Shown here piece by piece: positions 1 through 6,540 of a DNA stretch of 8,123 nucleotides. The stretch lies in the NCBI GenBank assembly GCA_038231495.1, contig JBBRLG010000348.1:1-8123 (forward strand), in the 5' to 3' direction. A program made the translations under genes and the position numbers. How positions within the stretch are numbered: the stretch's first letter is position 1; every line of letters begins with the position of its first letter. The notes below the pieces were generated by a model. The model was not told where the DNA came from. It did no database searches and saw nothing but the letters and a program-made list of their open reading frames with translations. The stretch is from JBBRLG01 sp038231495. Lineage in GTDB: Bacteria; Planctomycetota; Planctomycetia; Gemmatales; Gemmataceae.

Positions 1-824
1 AACATGCCGGCCCCGCCGCCTTGCAGGTTCACGTTGAAGTTCTTGCCAATCGTGAGGAAGCCGGTGGCAACTTGGTCGTCGCCGGGACCGCCGGTGACCT
101 GGAAGGTGCCCAGGATGGAAATCGCGGTAGCCGGCGCCGCACCCACGCCGCCGGTGGTGGGGTCGCCGGTAAAGCCGGTCGCTTCGACGTCCAACGGGTT
201 GGGGTTGGAGGCGAGGTTGATGTTGAGGTCGCCGCGGAAGACGTCGGGCTGGCCGAAACTGATGAAGGCCTTGTTGATGCCGGTCACGTTGACGTTGCCG
301 CGGAAGGTCGTCGTGGCGCTGCCGTTGCCTTCGAGGAGCGTATCGTTACCGGTGCCCAGACCACTGCTGGCGGCGATTTGCGTCGTGCCGGCGACGGTCA
401 GGCTGCCGGCGGACCCCGTGCGGTTGAGCGACACGGTGTCGTTGCCCCGACCCAACAGAATCGTGAGGTTGCCGGAGATCTGGCCGCCGGCGGCTTTCAG
501 GTTGGTCGTGTCGTTGCCGTTGCTGGTGAAGACGGTGAGCGAACCGCTGTAGGTAAAGCCGGCGAGGTCGACCAGGACGGTGTCCTTGGCGTTGGTGCCG
601 GTGATGTTAATGCTCGAGACGTTGGCGTAGGTGCCGTTGTTGGCGGCGCCGTCGGTCACCTGGAAGGTGTTGGCGGCCTTTTGCGTTACGGTGAGGGCGC
701 TGGCGCCGCCGTTGATCTTCGGGTTGCTGATCAACAGGGTGCCGCCGGTGAAGCGGACGGTCGCGGGAACCCAGCGGTCCTCCAGCGCTTCCAGCCCGAG
801 GGGCTTGCAATTCTTCAACTTCAT
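1..824 (-). CDS. Secreted/surface beta-repeat protein, N-terminal part (cut by window edge)
   Basis: The frame stays open from an ATG at 824-822 to the left edge (274 codons, no stop), so the C-terminus lies outside. A GGAGG ribosome site (complement of 834-838) sits 9 nt before this ATG, which fixes the start. Residues 9-22 read GLEALEDRWVPAT..., a form I know from the N-termini of large planctomycete exported proteins; no classical hydrophobic signal peptide is visible. The rest is rich in Gly, Asn, Thr, Ser and alternating hydrophobic residues, as in beta-solenoid or beta-sandwich repeats. GNDT occurs near residues 103-106, 127-130 and 159-162, and a related GPGDDQV near 246-251. These resemble RTX/haemolysin-type calcium-binding turns but are not in regular nonapeptide arrays. 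There is no catalytic motif. The likely role is a structural or adhesive extracellular protein. It is divergent from glmS across about 950 bp. The coding call is strong; the function is only a class-level guess. Confidence 0.85.
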   Translation of the reverse strand, partial: MKLKNCKPLGLEALEDRWVPATVRFTGGTLLISNPKINGGASALTVTQKAANTFQVTDGAANNGTYANVSSINITGTNAKDTVLVDLAGFTYSGSLTVFTSNGNDTTNLKAAGGQISGNLTILLGRGNDTVSLNRTGSAGSLTVAGTTQIAASSGLGTGNDTLLEGNGSATTTFRGNVNVTGINKAFISFGQPDVFRGDLNINLASNPNPLDVEATGFTGDPTTGGVGAAPATAISILGTFQVTGGPGDDQVATGFLTIGKNFNVNLQGGGAGM

Positions 825-1402
825 GGAATGAAACCTCCAAAAATAGATCATTAAGATGGCGACTGCCCCGCGAGATTGGTTCCGCTCCGCGTCATCACAA
901 CCCGGCCGGAGTCGCGCTCCACACTGCCGTCTCGCCCACACCTTAATGTCAACCTTACTTGCCGCGATTTCGCATTCCTATAAGACTTGTTTGGTTTTCC
1001 ATGATTTCCCAAGCGCGCGACATTCACCAATCGGCATAGATTGCGATATGCTTACAATCGTCATAACCGCTATCGTTGTTATAACAGGACGGAAAAGGGC
1101 ACTTGCGGAGCCGCACGAGCAGCGATAACCGCAACCGTCCGGCTCAGGCAAGGTAAATTCCCTACAATCGTACACTCGGAGAGGTCGGCCCGGCCCCGGA
1201 CTGACTGCTGCCACCGCCGCAGCTGCCGTGCGCCGCACAATCGCGGAGGTTCAAGAGCTGCTGCCTTGCCCGCCGGGTCAAGGGATTGCACTACCCCAAG
1301 CTGCGCAATTTTCCTATTTTGACGAGTTTGCCCTGGCCAAGGCCGCCTTCACCGCGTAGGGTAAGGGAAGCGTTGATTAGGGTTCCACGAAACGCGACGT
1401 AG

Positions 1403-1435
1403 GCGGGAAGGCACGCCCAGGCGACGTGCTCCCGC
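1403..1435. repeat. Imperfect hairpin in the glmS upstream spacer
   Basis: GCGGGA (1403-1408) plus GCACG (1411-1415) pair with CGTGC (1425-1429) plus TCCCGC (1430-1435). This makes an 11-bp G/C-rich stem with a 2-nt bulge (1409-1410) and a 9-nt loop. No T-run follows on either strand, so a simple intrinsic terminator is unlikely. It could be part of a decayed palindromic element or of a structured leader RNA for glmS, about 340 nt upstream of that start. Confidence 0.45.
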
Positions 1436-1449
1436 GAAGCGAACTTGAG

Positions 1450-1496
1450 GGTTCGAGTGGCTTTCCTCCGTGGCAGTTTGGCTCGAACCGCGGTTC
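1450..1496. repeat. Overlapping palindromes GGTTCGAG/CTCGAACC and GAACCGCGGTTC
   Basis: GGTTCGAG (1450-1457) is the exact reverse complement of CTCGAACC (1482-1489), separated by 24 nt. The right arm also lies within a perfect 12-bp palindrome, GAACCGCGGTTC (1485-1496), so the right arm can pair in two mutually exclusive ways. This could be a repressor-type operator, an alternative RNA fold, or chance. Nothing else identifies it. Confidence 0.4.
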
Positions 1497-1620
1497 AAAC
1501 GTTTTCCAGCCAGGATCTGTATTCCAAACACTCGCGCTGAATTGGACGTAGACTTTGCGGGCGGATCGCTCCTGGTGTGAGGGTGCGCCCCGTGGCGTGG
1601 CCAGGCCACCCGTTGCAAAC

Positions 1621-1656
1621 TCAACCCCCTACCCCCCCTTCACAAGGGGGGAGCAG
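1621..1656 (+). repeat. C-tract/G-tract palindromic dispersed repeat, copy 1
   Basis: The unit begins TCAACCCCCTA, then a 7-C run and TT, a CAC loop (1641-1643), then AAGGGGGG and AGCAG. CCCCCCTT (1633-1640) and AAGGGGGG (1644-1651) form a perfect 8-bp stem with a 3-nt loop. A near-identical copy in inverted orientation lies at 8047-8085, with the same order of C-block, TA, hairpin and AGCAG tail. Two copies in 8 kb with shared flanking bases indicate a dispersed intergenic repeat family, not a chance hairpin. Confidence 0.75.
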
Positions 1657-1772
1657 TAAGTTCTCGGAACGGAAGGCTTACACGGCCGCGCAGCGTCACC
1701 TTTCGGCGGGTACGCGCGACTCGCAGTCTGGCTAGCGCCACCGGCTCGGTCCCAACGGAGAGGTCGTCAACC

Positions 1773-3599
1773 ATGTGTGGCATCGTCGGTTATACCGGGC
1801 ATCAAGAAGCGGAACCCATCCTGATCGAAGGGTTACGCCGCCTCGAATACCGCGGCTACGACAGTGCGGGGCTGGCGACCCTCAACGGCAACCGTCTCGC
1901 GGTCCGCCGCCGCGTCGGGCGCATCGCCAACCTGGCGTCCTATCTCGAAGACGACCCGTGTCCCGGAACGACCGGCATCGGCCACACGCGCTGGGCGACC
2001 CACGGTGCACCGTCGGACCGCAACGCCCACCCGCACGTCGGCGGCAACGGCAAGGTCGTCGTCGTTCACAACGGCGTTATCGAAAACTACGCGGCGTTGC
2101 GGCGCGAGTTACAGGAACTGGGTTACGTCTTTCACAGCGACACCGACACGGAAGTTGTCGCCCACCTCATTGCGCACCACCTGGACGATGACCTGGCCGA
2201 GGCCGTGGCCCGGGCGCTGCCGCGGCTTAAGGGCACTTACGGGCTGGCGGTGCTGAGTCCGTGCCAGCCGGGCGTGCTGGTCGGCGCGCGGCTGGGCAGC
2301 CCGCTCGTGCTCGGCATCGCCGAGGGCGAAGGTTTCCTCGCCAGCGACCCGAGCGCCCTGGCCGGGACCGCCACCAAAGTCGTTTACCTGGACGACCACC
2401 AGGTCTGCGTTCTGAAACTCGACGAGTGGCACGTCCTCAACCGCAACCGCACGCGCGTCGCCGCGTCGCTGCACACGCTGGACGCCAAGGTCGCGGACTT
2501 CGACTCCGGCGAGTACGAGCACTTCATGCTCAAGGAGATTTACGAGCAGCCCGAAGCCCTGGAAAACGCCCTGCGCGGCCGGCTCGACGAGGCGGAAGGC
2601 AGCGCCCGTTTCGGCGGCCTCAACCTCGACACCCAACGGTTGCGGCAGGTGGACCGGATCATCCTGACCGCCTGCGGCACGAGCTACCACGCGGCGCTCG
2701 TGGGCGAATACCTGTTCGAGGAATTGGCGCGGATGCCGGTGGAGGTCGAGTACGCCTCGGAGTTCCGTTATCGCAACCCGCCGATGGAACGCGGCACCGT
2801 TGTCATCGCCTTAACGCAATCGGGCGAGACGGCGGACACCCTCGCCGCGTTGCGCGAGTCGAAGCGCAAGGGTCACCCGACGCTGGCGCTGTGTAACGTC
2901 GTCGGCAGCACGATCGCGCGCGAGGCCGACGGCGGCGTCTACTTGCACGCGGGGCCGGAGATCGGCGTCGCCAGCACCAAGGCCTTCACCAACCAGGTTG
3001 CCGTGCTGACGATGCTCGCCCTGTACTTCGGGCGCATGCGCCACCTGTCGGTTTTGCAGGGCGGTCGCATCGTCGAGGAACTCCTGCGGATGCCGGACCT
3101 GATTCGCCAGACGCTCGCCTGCGCCGGCCAGGTGCGCCGGATCGCGGAGAAGTACGCCCACGCGACGAATTGCCTGTACCTGGGGCGACAGTTCCTGTTC
3201 CCGGTGGCGCTGGAAGGCGCGCTGAAGCTCAAAGAGATCAGCTACGTCCACGCGGAGGGCTACCCCGCCGCCGAGATGAAGCACGGCCCCATCGCACTCG
3301 TGGACGAGCAGACGCCGACGGTCTTCCTGATCCAGCGCGGCGGCGTGTACGACAAGGTGATGAGCAACCTGGAGGAGATCAAGGCGCGCGGAGGCCCGGT
3401 GATCGCGATCGCTACCCACGGGGATGAGGAGATCGCGGACCGAGCCGACGACGTGGTTTACGTCCCCGAAGCGCCGGAGTACCTGCAGCCGTTGGTAGCG
3501 GTGGTGCCGCTGCAACTGCTCGCCTATCACAGCGCCCTGTTGCGCGGCTGCGACGTGGACAAGCCGCGCAACCTCGCGAAAAGCGTCACCGTGGAATAA
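1773..3599 (+). CDS. glmS: Glutamine--fructose-6-phosphate aminotransferase (isomerizing), GlmS
   Basis: GlmS is a cytoplasmic enzyme that converts fructose-6-phosphate and glutamine to glucosamine-6-phosphate and glutamate. This is the first step towards UDP-GlcNAc for peptidoglycan-type and other surface polymers. The 608-residue length matches the usual size (609 in E. coli). The N-terminal class II glutaminase domain (about 1-225) starts MCGIVGYTG with the nucleophile Cys2, which is exposed after Met removal. It has HTRWATHG (71-78), HNGVIENY (99-106) and SDTDTEV (122-128). Two SIS sugar domains follow: one at about 290-425 with ACGTSY (300-305), TQSGET (348-353) and EIGVASTKAF (396-405), and one at about 458-598 with EGALKLKEISYVHAE (481-495). 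His504 in KHGP and Lys603 in the NLAKSVTVE end correspond to the catalytic His and Lys of E. coli GlmS. The ATG has GGAGAGG 9 nt upstream. The gene is complete with no damage and stands alone, not in a glmU-glmS pair. Confidence 0.98.
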   Translation: MCGIVGYTGHQEAEPILIEGLRRLEYRGYDSAGLATLNGNRLAVRRRVGRIANLASYLEDDPCPGTTGIGHTRWATHGAPSDRNAHPHVGGNGKVVVVHNGVIENYAALRRELQELGYVFHSDTDTEVVAHLIAHHLDDDLAEAVARALPRLKGTYGLAVLSPCQPGVLVGARLGSPLVLGIAEGEGFLASDPSALAGTATKVVYLDDHQVCVLKLDEWHVLNRNRTRVAASLHTLDAKVADFDSGEYEHFMLKEIYEQPEALENALRGRLDEAEGSARFGGLNLDTQRLRQVDRIILTACGTSYHAALVGEYLFEELARMPVEVEYASEFRYRNPPMERGTVVIALTQSGETADTLAALRESKRKGHPTLALCNVVGSTIAREADGGVYLHAGPEIGVASTKAFTNQVAVLTMLALYFGRMRHLSVLQGGRIVEELLRMPDLIRQTLACAGQVRRIAEKYAHATNCLYLGRQFLFPVALEGALKLKEISYVHAEGYPAAEMKHGPIALVDEQTPTVFLIQRGGVYDKVMSNLEEIKARGGPVIAIATHGDEEIADRADDVVYVPEAPEYLQPLVAVVPLQLLAYHSALLRGCDVDKPRNLAKSVTVE

Positions 3600-3626
3600 G
3601 GCGTTCGCAAAAAACCGCCCGCTGGC

Positions 3627-3645
3627 CACGCACCGGGCCTGCGTG
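3627..3645 (+). terminator. Weak hairpin after glmS, possible terminator
   Basis: CACGCA (3627-3632) and TGCGTG (3640-3645) form a 6-bp stem with a 7-nt loop, starting 28 nt after the glmS stop. No U-tract follows, so it is not a standard intrinsic terminator. It is listed only because it is the nearest stem to the stop and lies ahead of a long untranslated gap. Confidence 0.25.
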
Positions 3646-3810
3646 CGTAAAGTACCTCTCGAAAGTGACGGCCACTCCTTTGTTTTCCCTACAACCGGCA
3701 TAGAATGACCATTATGCGCCGCCTTAAGTGATTGGGTGCCCGCTTCAGGTCGGTAAACGGGGTAATATCGGGGCGGTGTGAGAAACAGTGCGGGGAATTC
3801 CGCTTTTTCC

Positions 3811-3838
3811 TTGACGGTAGTTCGGCCCCCGAGATAAC
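3811..3838 (+). promoter_or_regulatory. Candidate sigma-70-like promoter for the Wzc-like gene
   Basis: TTGACG (3811-3816) matches 5 of 6 bases of the -35 consensus. After a 16-nt spacer, GATAAC (3833-3838) matches 4 of 6 of the -10. It lies about 295 nt before the GTG start at 4134, which would give a long leader containing the REPIN-like palindrome at 3926-3996. Planctomycete promoters are poorly defined and such pairs occur by chance, so this is tentative. Apart from this, the palindrome and a minor GCACCC/GGGTGC stem (3899-3922), the 3600-4133 spacer shows nothing I can assign. Confidence 0.3.
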
Positions 3839-3925
3839 CTTAATGCTGTGTTGGCAGAGACAGGACCGCGCCGGTCGTTGTGGTCGCGGCAGCATCGAGC
3901 ACCCCAGGTTTTTCGCGGGTGCCGC

Positions 3926-3996
3926 CGTAGCCACAAGCGGCCCGCTTGCTGGCTTCTGCGTAGGTTCAGCCAGCAAGCGAGCCGCTTGCGGCTACG
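3926..3996. repeat. REPIN-like palindrome (two inverted GTAG-headed REP units)
   Basis: A 29-nt left arm (3926-3954) and a 29-nt right arm (3968-3996) are reverse complements at 27 of 29 positions, around a 13-nt spacer. Each arm, read inward from its outer end, begins C-GTAG followed by a short palindrome: CCACAAGCGG on the left (plus strand) and CCGCAAGCGG on the right (minus strand). A GTAG tetranucleotide before an imperfect stem is the hallmark of REP sequences recognised by RAYT (TnpA-REP, IS200-like) transposases, and two REPs in inverted orientation make a REPIN. No RAYT gene lies in this window, so it would be mobilised in trans. It sits between glmS and the Wzc-like gene, inside the latter's probable leader. 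The structure is seen directly; the REPIN assignment is inferred. Confidence 0.7.
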
Positions 3997-4133
3997 ACAG
4001 CGGGTGACAACTTCAGGGACGCCGGACCCGCTTGCGGAACACGGGCCGGCGCTTTCCCTTCGGGCGGATTGTTCGAGGACGGCGGCTTCGGCCCCGGCAA
4101 CGCGGCCCGAAAGAAAATCAGGAGTAGACCACG

Positions 4134-6494
4134 GTGGCAGAACCTATGATCGATATCGTTCCCGAAACCGTCGAGGCGTCGGCCCCGGTCCGCTCCCGCG
4201 GCTTTTTCCAGGTGTTCTGGGAACGCAAGTGGCTCGTCCTGCTCGGCCTCGCCATCGGCCTGACGCTCGGTGCCTTGTATTTTTCCCAGAGCAGGGTGGT
4301 CTACCGGGCCGAAGCCCAAGTGCTCGTCGTCAAGAAGCGCGTCGACGTTGGGTCGATGGGCGGCGAAGGCCGGATGGTTGCGTCCGACGATTACGTGTCC
4401 ACCCACCTCGTACTGCTGAAAAGTCCTGAAATCGCCCAGCGGGCGGTGAAAAAACTCGAAGAAAAGGCGGCCCGCGACCAGACGCCGCCGCTCGCCTCTT
4501 TGGTCGGACCGGGCAACCCGGCGGACCTCATTATGCGCTCCCTCACGGTCAGCCGCGACAGCCGGGACGGCGGCACCGCCTCGAGTACCATTATCAACCT
4601 GGCATGGCAGGGGCCGATTGCCGGAGATTGTGCCTCTATCCTCGACGCAGTCATCGACAGCTATCACGACTTTCTGAACGCGACCTACAAGAGCGTCAGC
4701 GACGAAACCCTCAAGTTGATCAAGGAGGCCCGCGGCATCCTCCAAGATGACATGGCAGAGATGGAGGCGAAGCACGACAAGTTTCGGGAGAAGCACCAAG
4801 AGTTGGCCTGGAAGGGCAAGGACGGGGGGGGCAACGTCCACCAGGGCCGGGTCCAAGACATCGAGAGCAGGCGGTCCGCGCTCCTCATTCGCGCGGCGGA
4901 AATTAAGGGCCGCTTAAGTGCGGTAGAGGAGGCGAAACAGGCGGGCGGCAACAAGGCCGTCCTGATCGTGCTGGCGGCCCGCCGGCAGCAGGTTGAGCGC
5001 GACAAATTGGTCGCCTTCAACCCCGAACGTGCGATGGACGAAGTGCTGTTCCCGCTGCGGCTCAGGGAAAAAGAGCTCCTGGACCAATTCGGCCGCGACT
5101 ACCCCGAACTCAAGTCGATCCGCTTGCAAATTGACGAGACGCGGAAGCACATGGAGAAATCGCTCAAGCCCGGAGACCCCGAACCCACGGTGCCGAAGGA
5201 CGTCAACCTGGTCGAGGACTACGTCCAATCGTTGCGCGGGGAACTGGCCGACATCGAGGTGTGCCAGCAGTCCTTCATCACCCTCTTGGAAAGCGAGAAA
5301 AAGTCGGCGCTGGATTTGGACGTGGGCGAAAGGGAGGAGGCGAAGTACGTAACGCACTTCGGGGCGACCAAGGCGCTTTACGAACAGACGGTGAACAGTT
5401 TGCAGAAAATCCACCTGACGCAGAACTTCGGCGGCTACGAGACGAAGGTCATCGCCCCGCCGGGGGAGGGCCGGAAGGTGGCGCCCAACCCCTTGCAGAT
5501 TTTCCTGCTGGCCGGCATCCTCGGCCTGTTGGTCGGGCTCGGTTTCGCCTACCTGGCGGATTTAACGGACAAGAGTTTCCGCACACCAGAAGAAATCCGC
5601 CGCAGGCTCGGCCTGCCGGTGATCGGCCACATCCCGTTCATGGCCCAGGCGGTGGACAAGGCGGCGGCGAACGGACACGACGGTAGCGGCGTTGCGCTAC
5701 ACCCTTCGCTCCAGGCCTTTCACAAGTCGCGGTCGCGGGAAGCCGAGGCCTACCGCAGCCTGCGCACGTCCTTGTATTTCAGTACCCGCATGGGCCGCCA
5801 CACGGTCATCCAGGTCACCAGCCCGAACATGGGCGACGGTAAATCGACCCTCGCGGCCAACCTCGCGATCTCCATCGCCCAGTCGGGCAAGAAGGTGGTG
5901 ATCGTGGACGCGGACTTCCGCCGGCCGCGCCAGCACGCGCTTTTCGGCCTGTCCGCGGAGGTCGGGCTGGCCTCGGTCATCGTGGGCGAGGCCGAACTGG
6001 TGGACGCCACTCTGCCATGTGCCGTGGACGGTCTGTCCGTCCTGCCTTGCGGGCCGCGGCCGCTGAACCCCGCCGAACTGCTGACCTCGCCCCGGTTTGA
6101 AGAAATCCTGAGGCAATTGCGGGAGCGGTTCGACTTCGTGATCATCGACACGCCGCCGCTCCTCGCCGTGACCGACCCCTGCGTGGTGGCGCCGCGGGTG
6201 GACGGCGTCCTTTTGACTATCCGCGTGTCCCGGAACGGCCGCCCCGCCGCGGAGCGCGCGAAGGACATGCTGGCGACCCTGGGGGCCAAGGTGCTCGGCG
6301 TGGTCGTCAACGGCATGGGCCGGGACGCCCGGGCCGGCGGCTATGGTTACGGTTACGGTTACGGCTACGGCTACGGCTATGGCTACGGCTACGGCTACGA
6401 TTCAAAATACGAGTACGAAAGCCCCGAAGGGGCACCGGTTAGCGGGAAGCCCGCGAACAAGGAGGTTGACGGCCGCCACGGCCGGGCGGACTGA
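4134..6494 (+). CDS. Wzc/GumC-like polysaccharide co-polymerase with C-terminal BY-kinase domain
   Basis: This is an inner-membrane protein of the exopolysaccharide/capsule class that sets chain length and couples export to tyrosine autophosphorylation. The start is GTG with AGGAG (4120-4124) 9 nt upstream; the next ATG (codon 5) is badly spaced. TM1 is about residues 33-50. A long periplasmic Wzz-type region has coiled coils (about 189-275 and 290-345). APNP (450-453) precedes TM2 (about 455-475). The cytoplasmic kinase has the oligomerisation motif ExxRxxR (E538, R541, R544), Walker A SPNMGDGKST (563-572, Lys570), Walker A' VVIVDADFRRP (588-598) and Walker B FVIIDTPP (668-675). The tyrosine cluster is an unusual perfect (GY)10 at 736-755 plus Y759 and Y761. 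At 786 residues it is a normal one-polypeptide Wzz-kinase fusion. A G8 run (4824-4831) lies within the coiled-coil region. No glycosyltransferase or Wza homologue is adjacent, so the polymer is unknown. Confidence 0.95.
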   Translation: MAEPMIDIVPETVEASAPVRSRGFFQVFWERKWLVLLGLAIGLTLGALYFSQSRVVYRAEAQVLVVKKRVDVGSMGGEGRMVASDDYVSTHLVLLKSPEIAQRAVKKLEEKAARDQTPPLASLVGPGNPADLIMRSLTVSRDSRDGGTASSTIINLAWQGPIAGDCASILDAVIDSYHDFLNATYKSVSDETLKLIKEARGILQDDMAEMEAKHDKFREKHQELAWKGKDGGGNVHQGRVQDIESRRSALLIRAAEIKGRLSAVEEAKQAGGNKAVLIVLAARRQQVERDKLVAFNPERAMDEVLFPLRLREKELLDQFGRDYPELKSIRLQIDETRKHMEKSLKPGDPEPTVPKDVNLVEDYVQSLRGELADIEVCQQSFITLLESEKKSALDLDVGEREEAKYVTHFGATKALYEQTVNSLQKIHLTQNFGGYETKVIAPPGEGRKVAPNPLQIFLLAGILGLLVGLGFAYLADLTDKSFRTPEEIRRRLGLPVIGHIPFMAQAVDKAAANGHDGSGVALHPSLQAFHKSRSREAEAYRSLRTSLYFSTRMGRHTVIQVTSPNMGDGKSTLAANLAISIAQSGKKVVIVDADFRRPRQHALFGLSAEVGLASVIVGEAELVDATLPCAVDGLSVLPCGPRPLNPAELLTSPRFEEILRQLRERFDFVIIDTPPLLAVTDPCVVAPRVDGVLLTIRVSRNGRPAAERAKDMLATLGAKVLGVVVNGMGRDARAGGYGYGYGYGYGYGYGYGYGYDSKYEYESPEGAPVSGKPANKEVDGRHGRAD
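6339..6398 (+). repeat. Hexanucleotide tandem repeat encoding (Gly-Tyr)10
   Basis: There are ten in-frame hexamers of the form GGY-TAY, with no interruption at protein level. At DNA level they vary as GGTTAC, GGCTAC and GGCTAT, with the third-base types in small blocks (three GGTTAC, then mostly GGCTAC). The array encodes the phosphorylatable tail of the BY-kinase. Gain or loss of a unit keeps the frame and changes the tyrosine number by one. The block pattern suggests past local duplications. Confidence 0.9.
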
Positions 6495-6540
6495 CGTACC
6501 CTCTCCGCTGCGGGGTCGGAGGCGTTGGCTGCGTTTGCGT

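Larger units (their letters stand above)
825..1772. other. Long gene-poor spacer between the divergent surface-protein gene and glmS
   Basis: I see no convincing gene in these 948 bases. The short open frames here lack ribosome sites, have Arg/Ser/Pro-rich compositions typical of noncoding GC-rich DNA, and overlap one another on both strands. About 940-1095 is visibly richer in A/T than the flanks and contains TATAAG (about 979-984), an 8-bp palindrome GTTATAAC (1078-1085) and two copies each of ATAACCGC (1063-1070, 1125-1132) and TACAATCGT. This is the likeliest place for the divergent promoters, but no clean -35/-10 pair with good spacing is visible. The second half carries the hairpins and the C/G-tract repeat listed separately. 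The glmS ribosome site GGAGAGG (1757-1763) closes the region. Confidence 0.6.

Noticed and set aside
21..854. Long plus-strand open frames (182 and 277 codons) opposite the surface-protein gene
   Set aside because: They mirror the minus-strand gene, whose frame has a strong ribosome site, a recognisable N-terminal motif and repeat logic. The plus-strand translations are low-complexity Val/Ala/Gly/Arg with no motif or ribosome site.
1450..1489. GGTTCGAG stretch resembling a tRNA T-arm
   Set aside because: No acceptor stem, D-arm, anticodon arm or proper spacing can be built around it. It is better explained as half of an inverted repeat with CTCGAACC.
1349..1624. 91-codon minus-strand open frame upstream of glmS
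   Set aside because: Its composition is Arg/Ser/Pro-rich like noncoding G/C-rich DNA. It spans two hairpins, reaches the C/G-tract repeat, and has no ribosome site or domain.
1733..1745. AGCGCCA string upstream of glmS, recalling the glmS ribozyme cleavage site
   Set aside because: Only about 35 nt separate it from the start codon, whereas the ribozyme needs well over 100 nt of conserved core after the cleavage site. None of its other conserved elements are seen.
2811..3701. 296-codon minus-strand open frame over glmS (and similar frames such as 2109-2690)
   Set aside because: They lie antisense to an unmistakable glmS. Long antisense frames are expected in G/C-rich genes, and the translations are His/Gln/Arg-rich without domains.
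3966..4856. 296-codon minus-strand open frame over the start of the Wzc-like gene
   Set aside because: It is a shadow of the real gene's N-terminal region, it reads through the REPIN-like arm, and its predicted protein has no recognisable domain.
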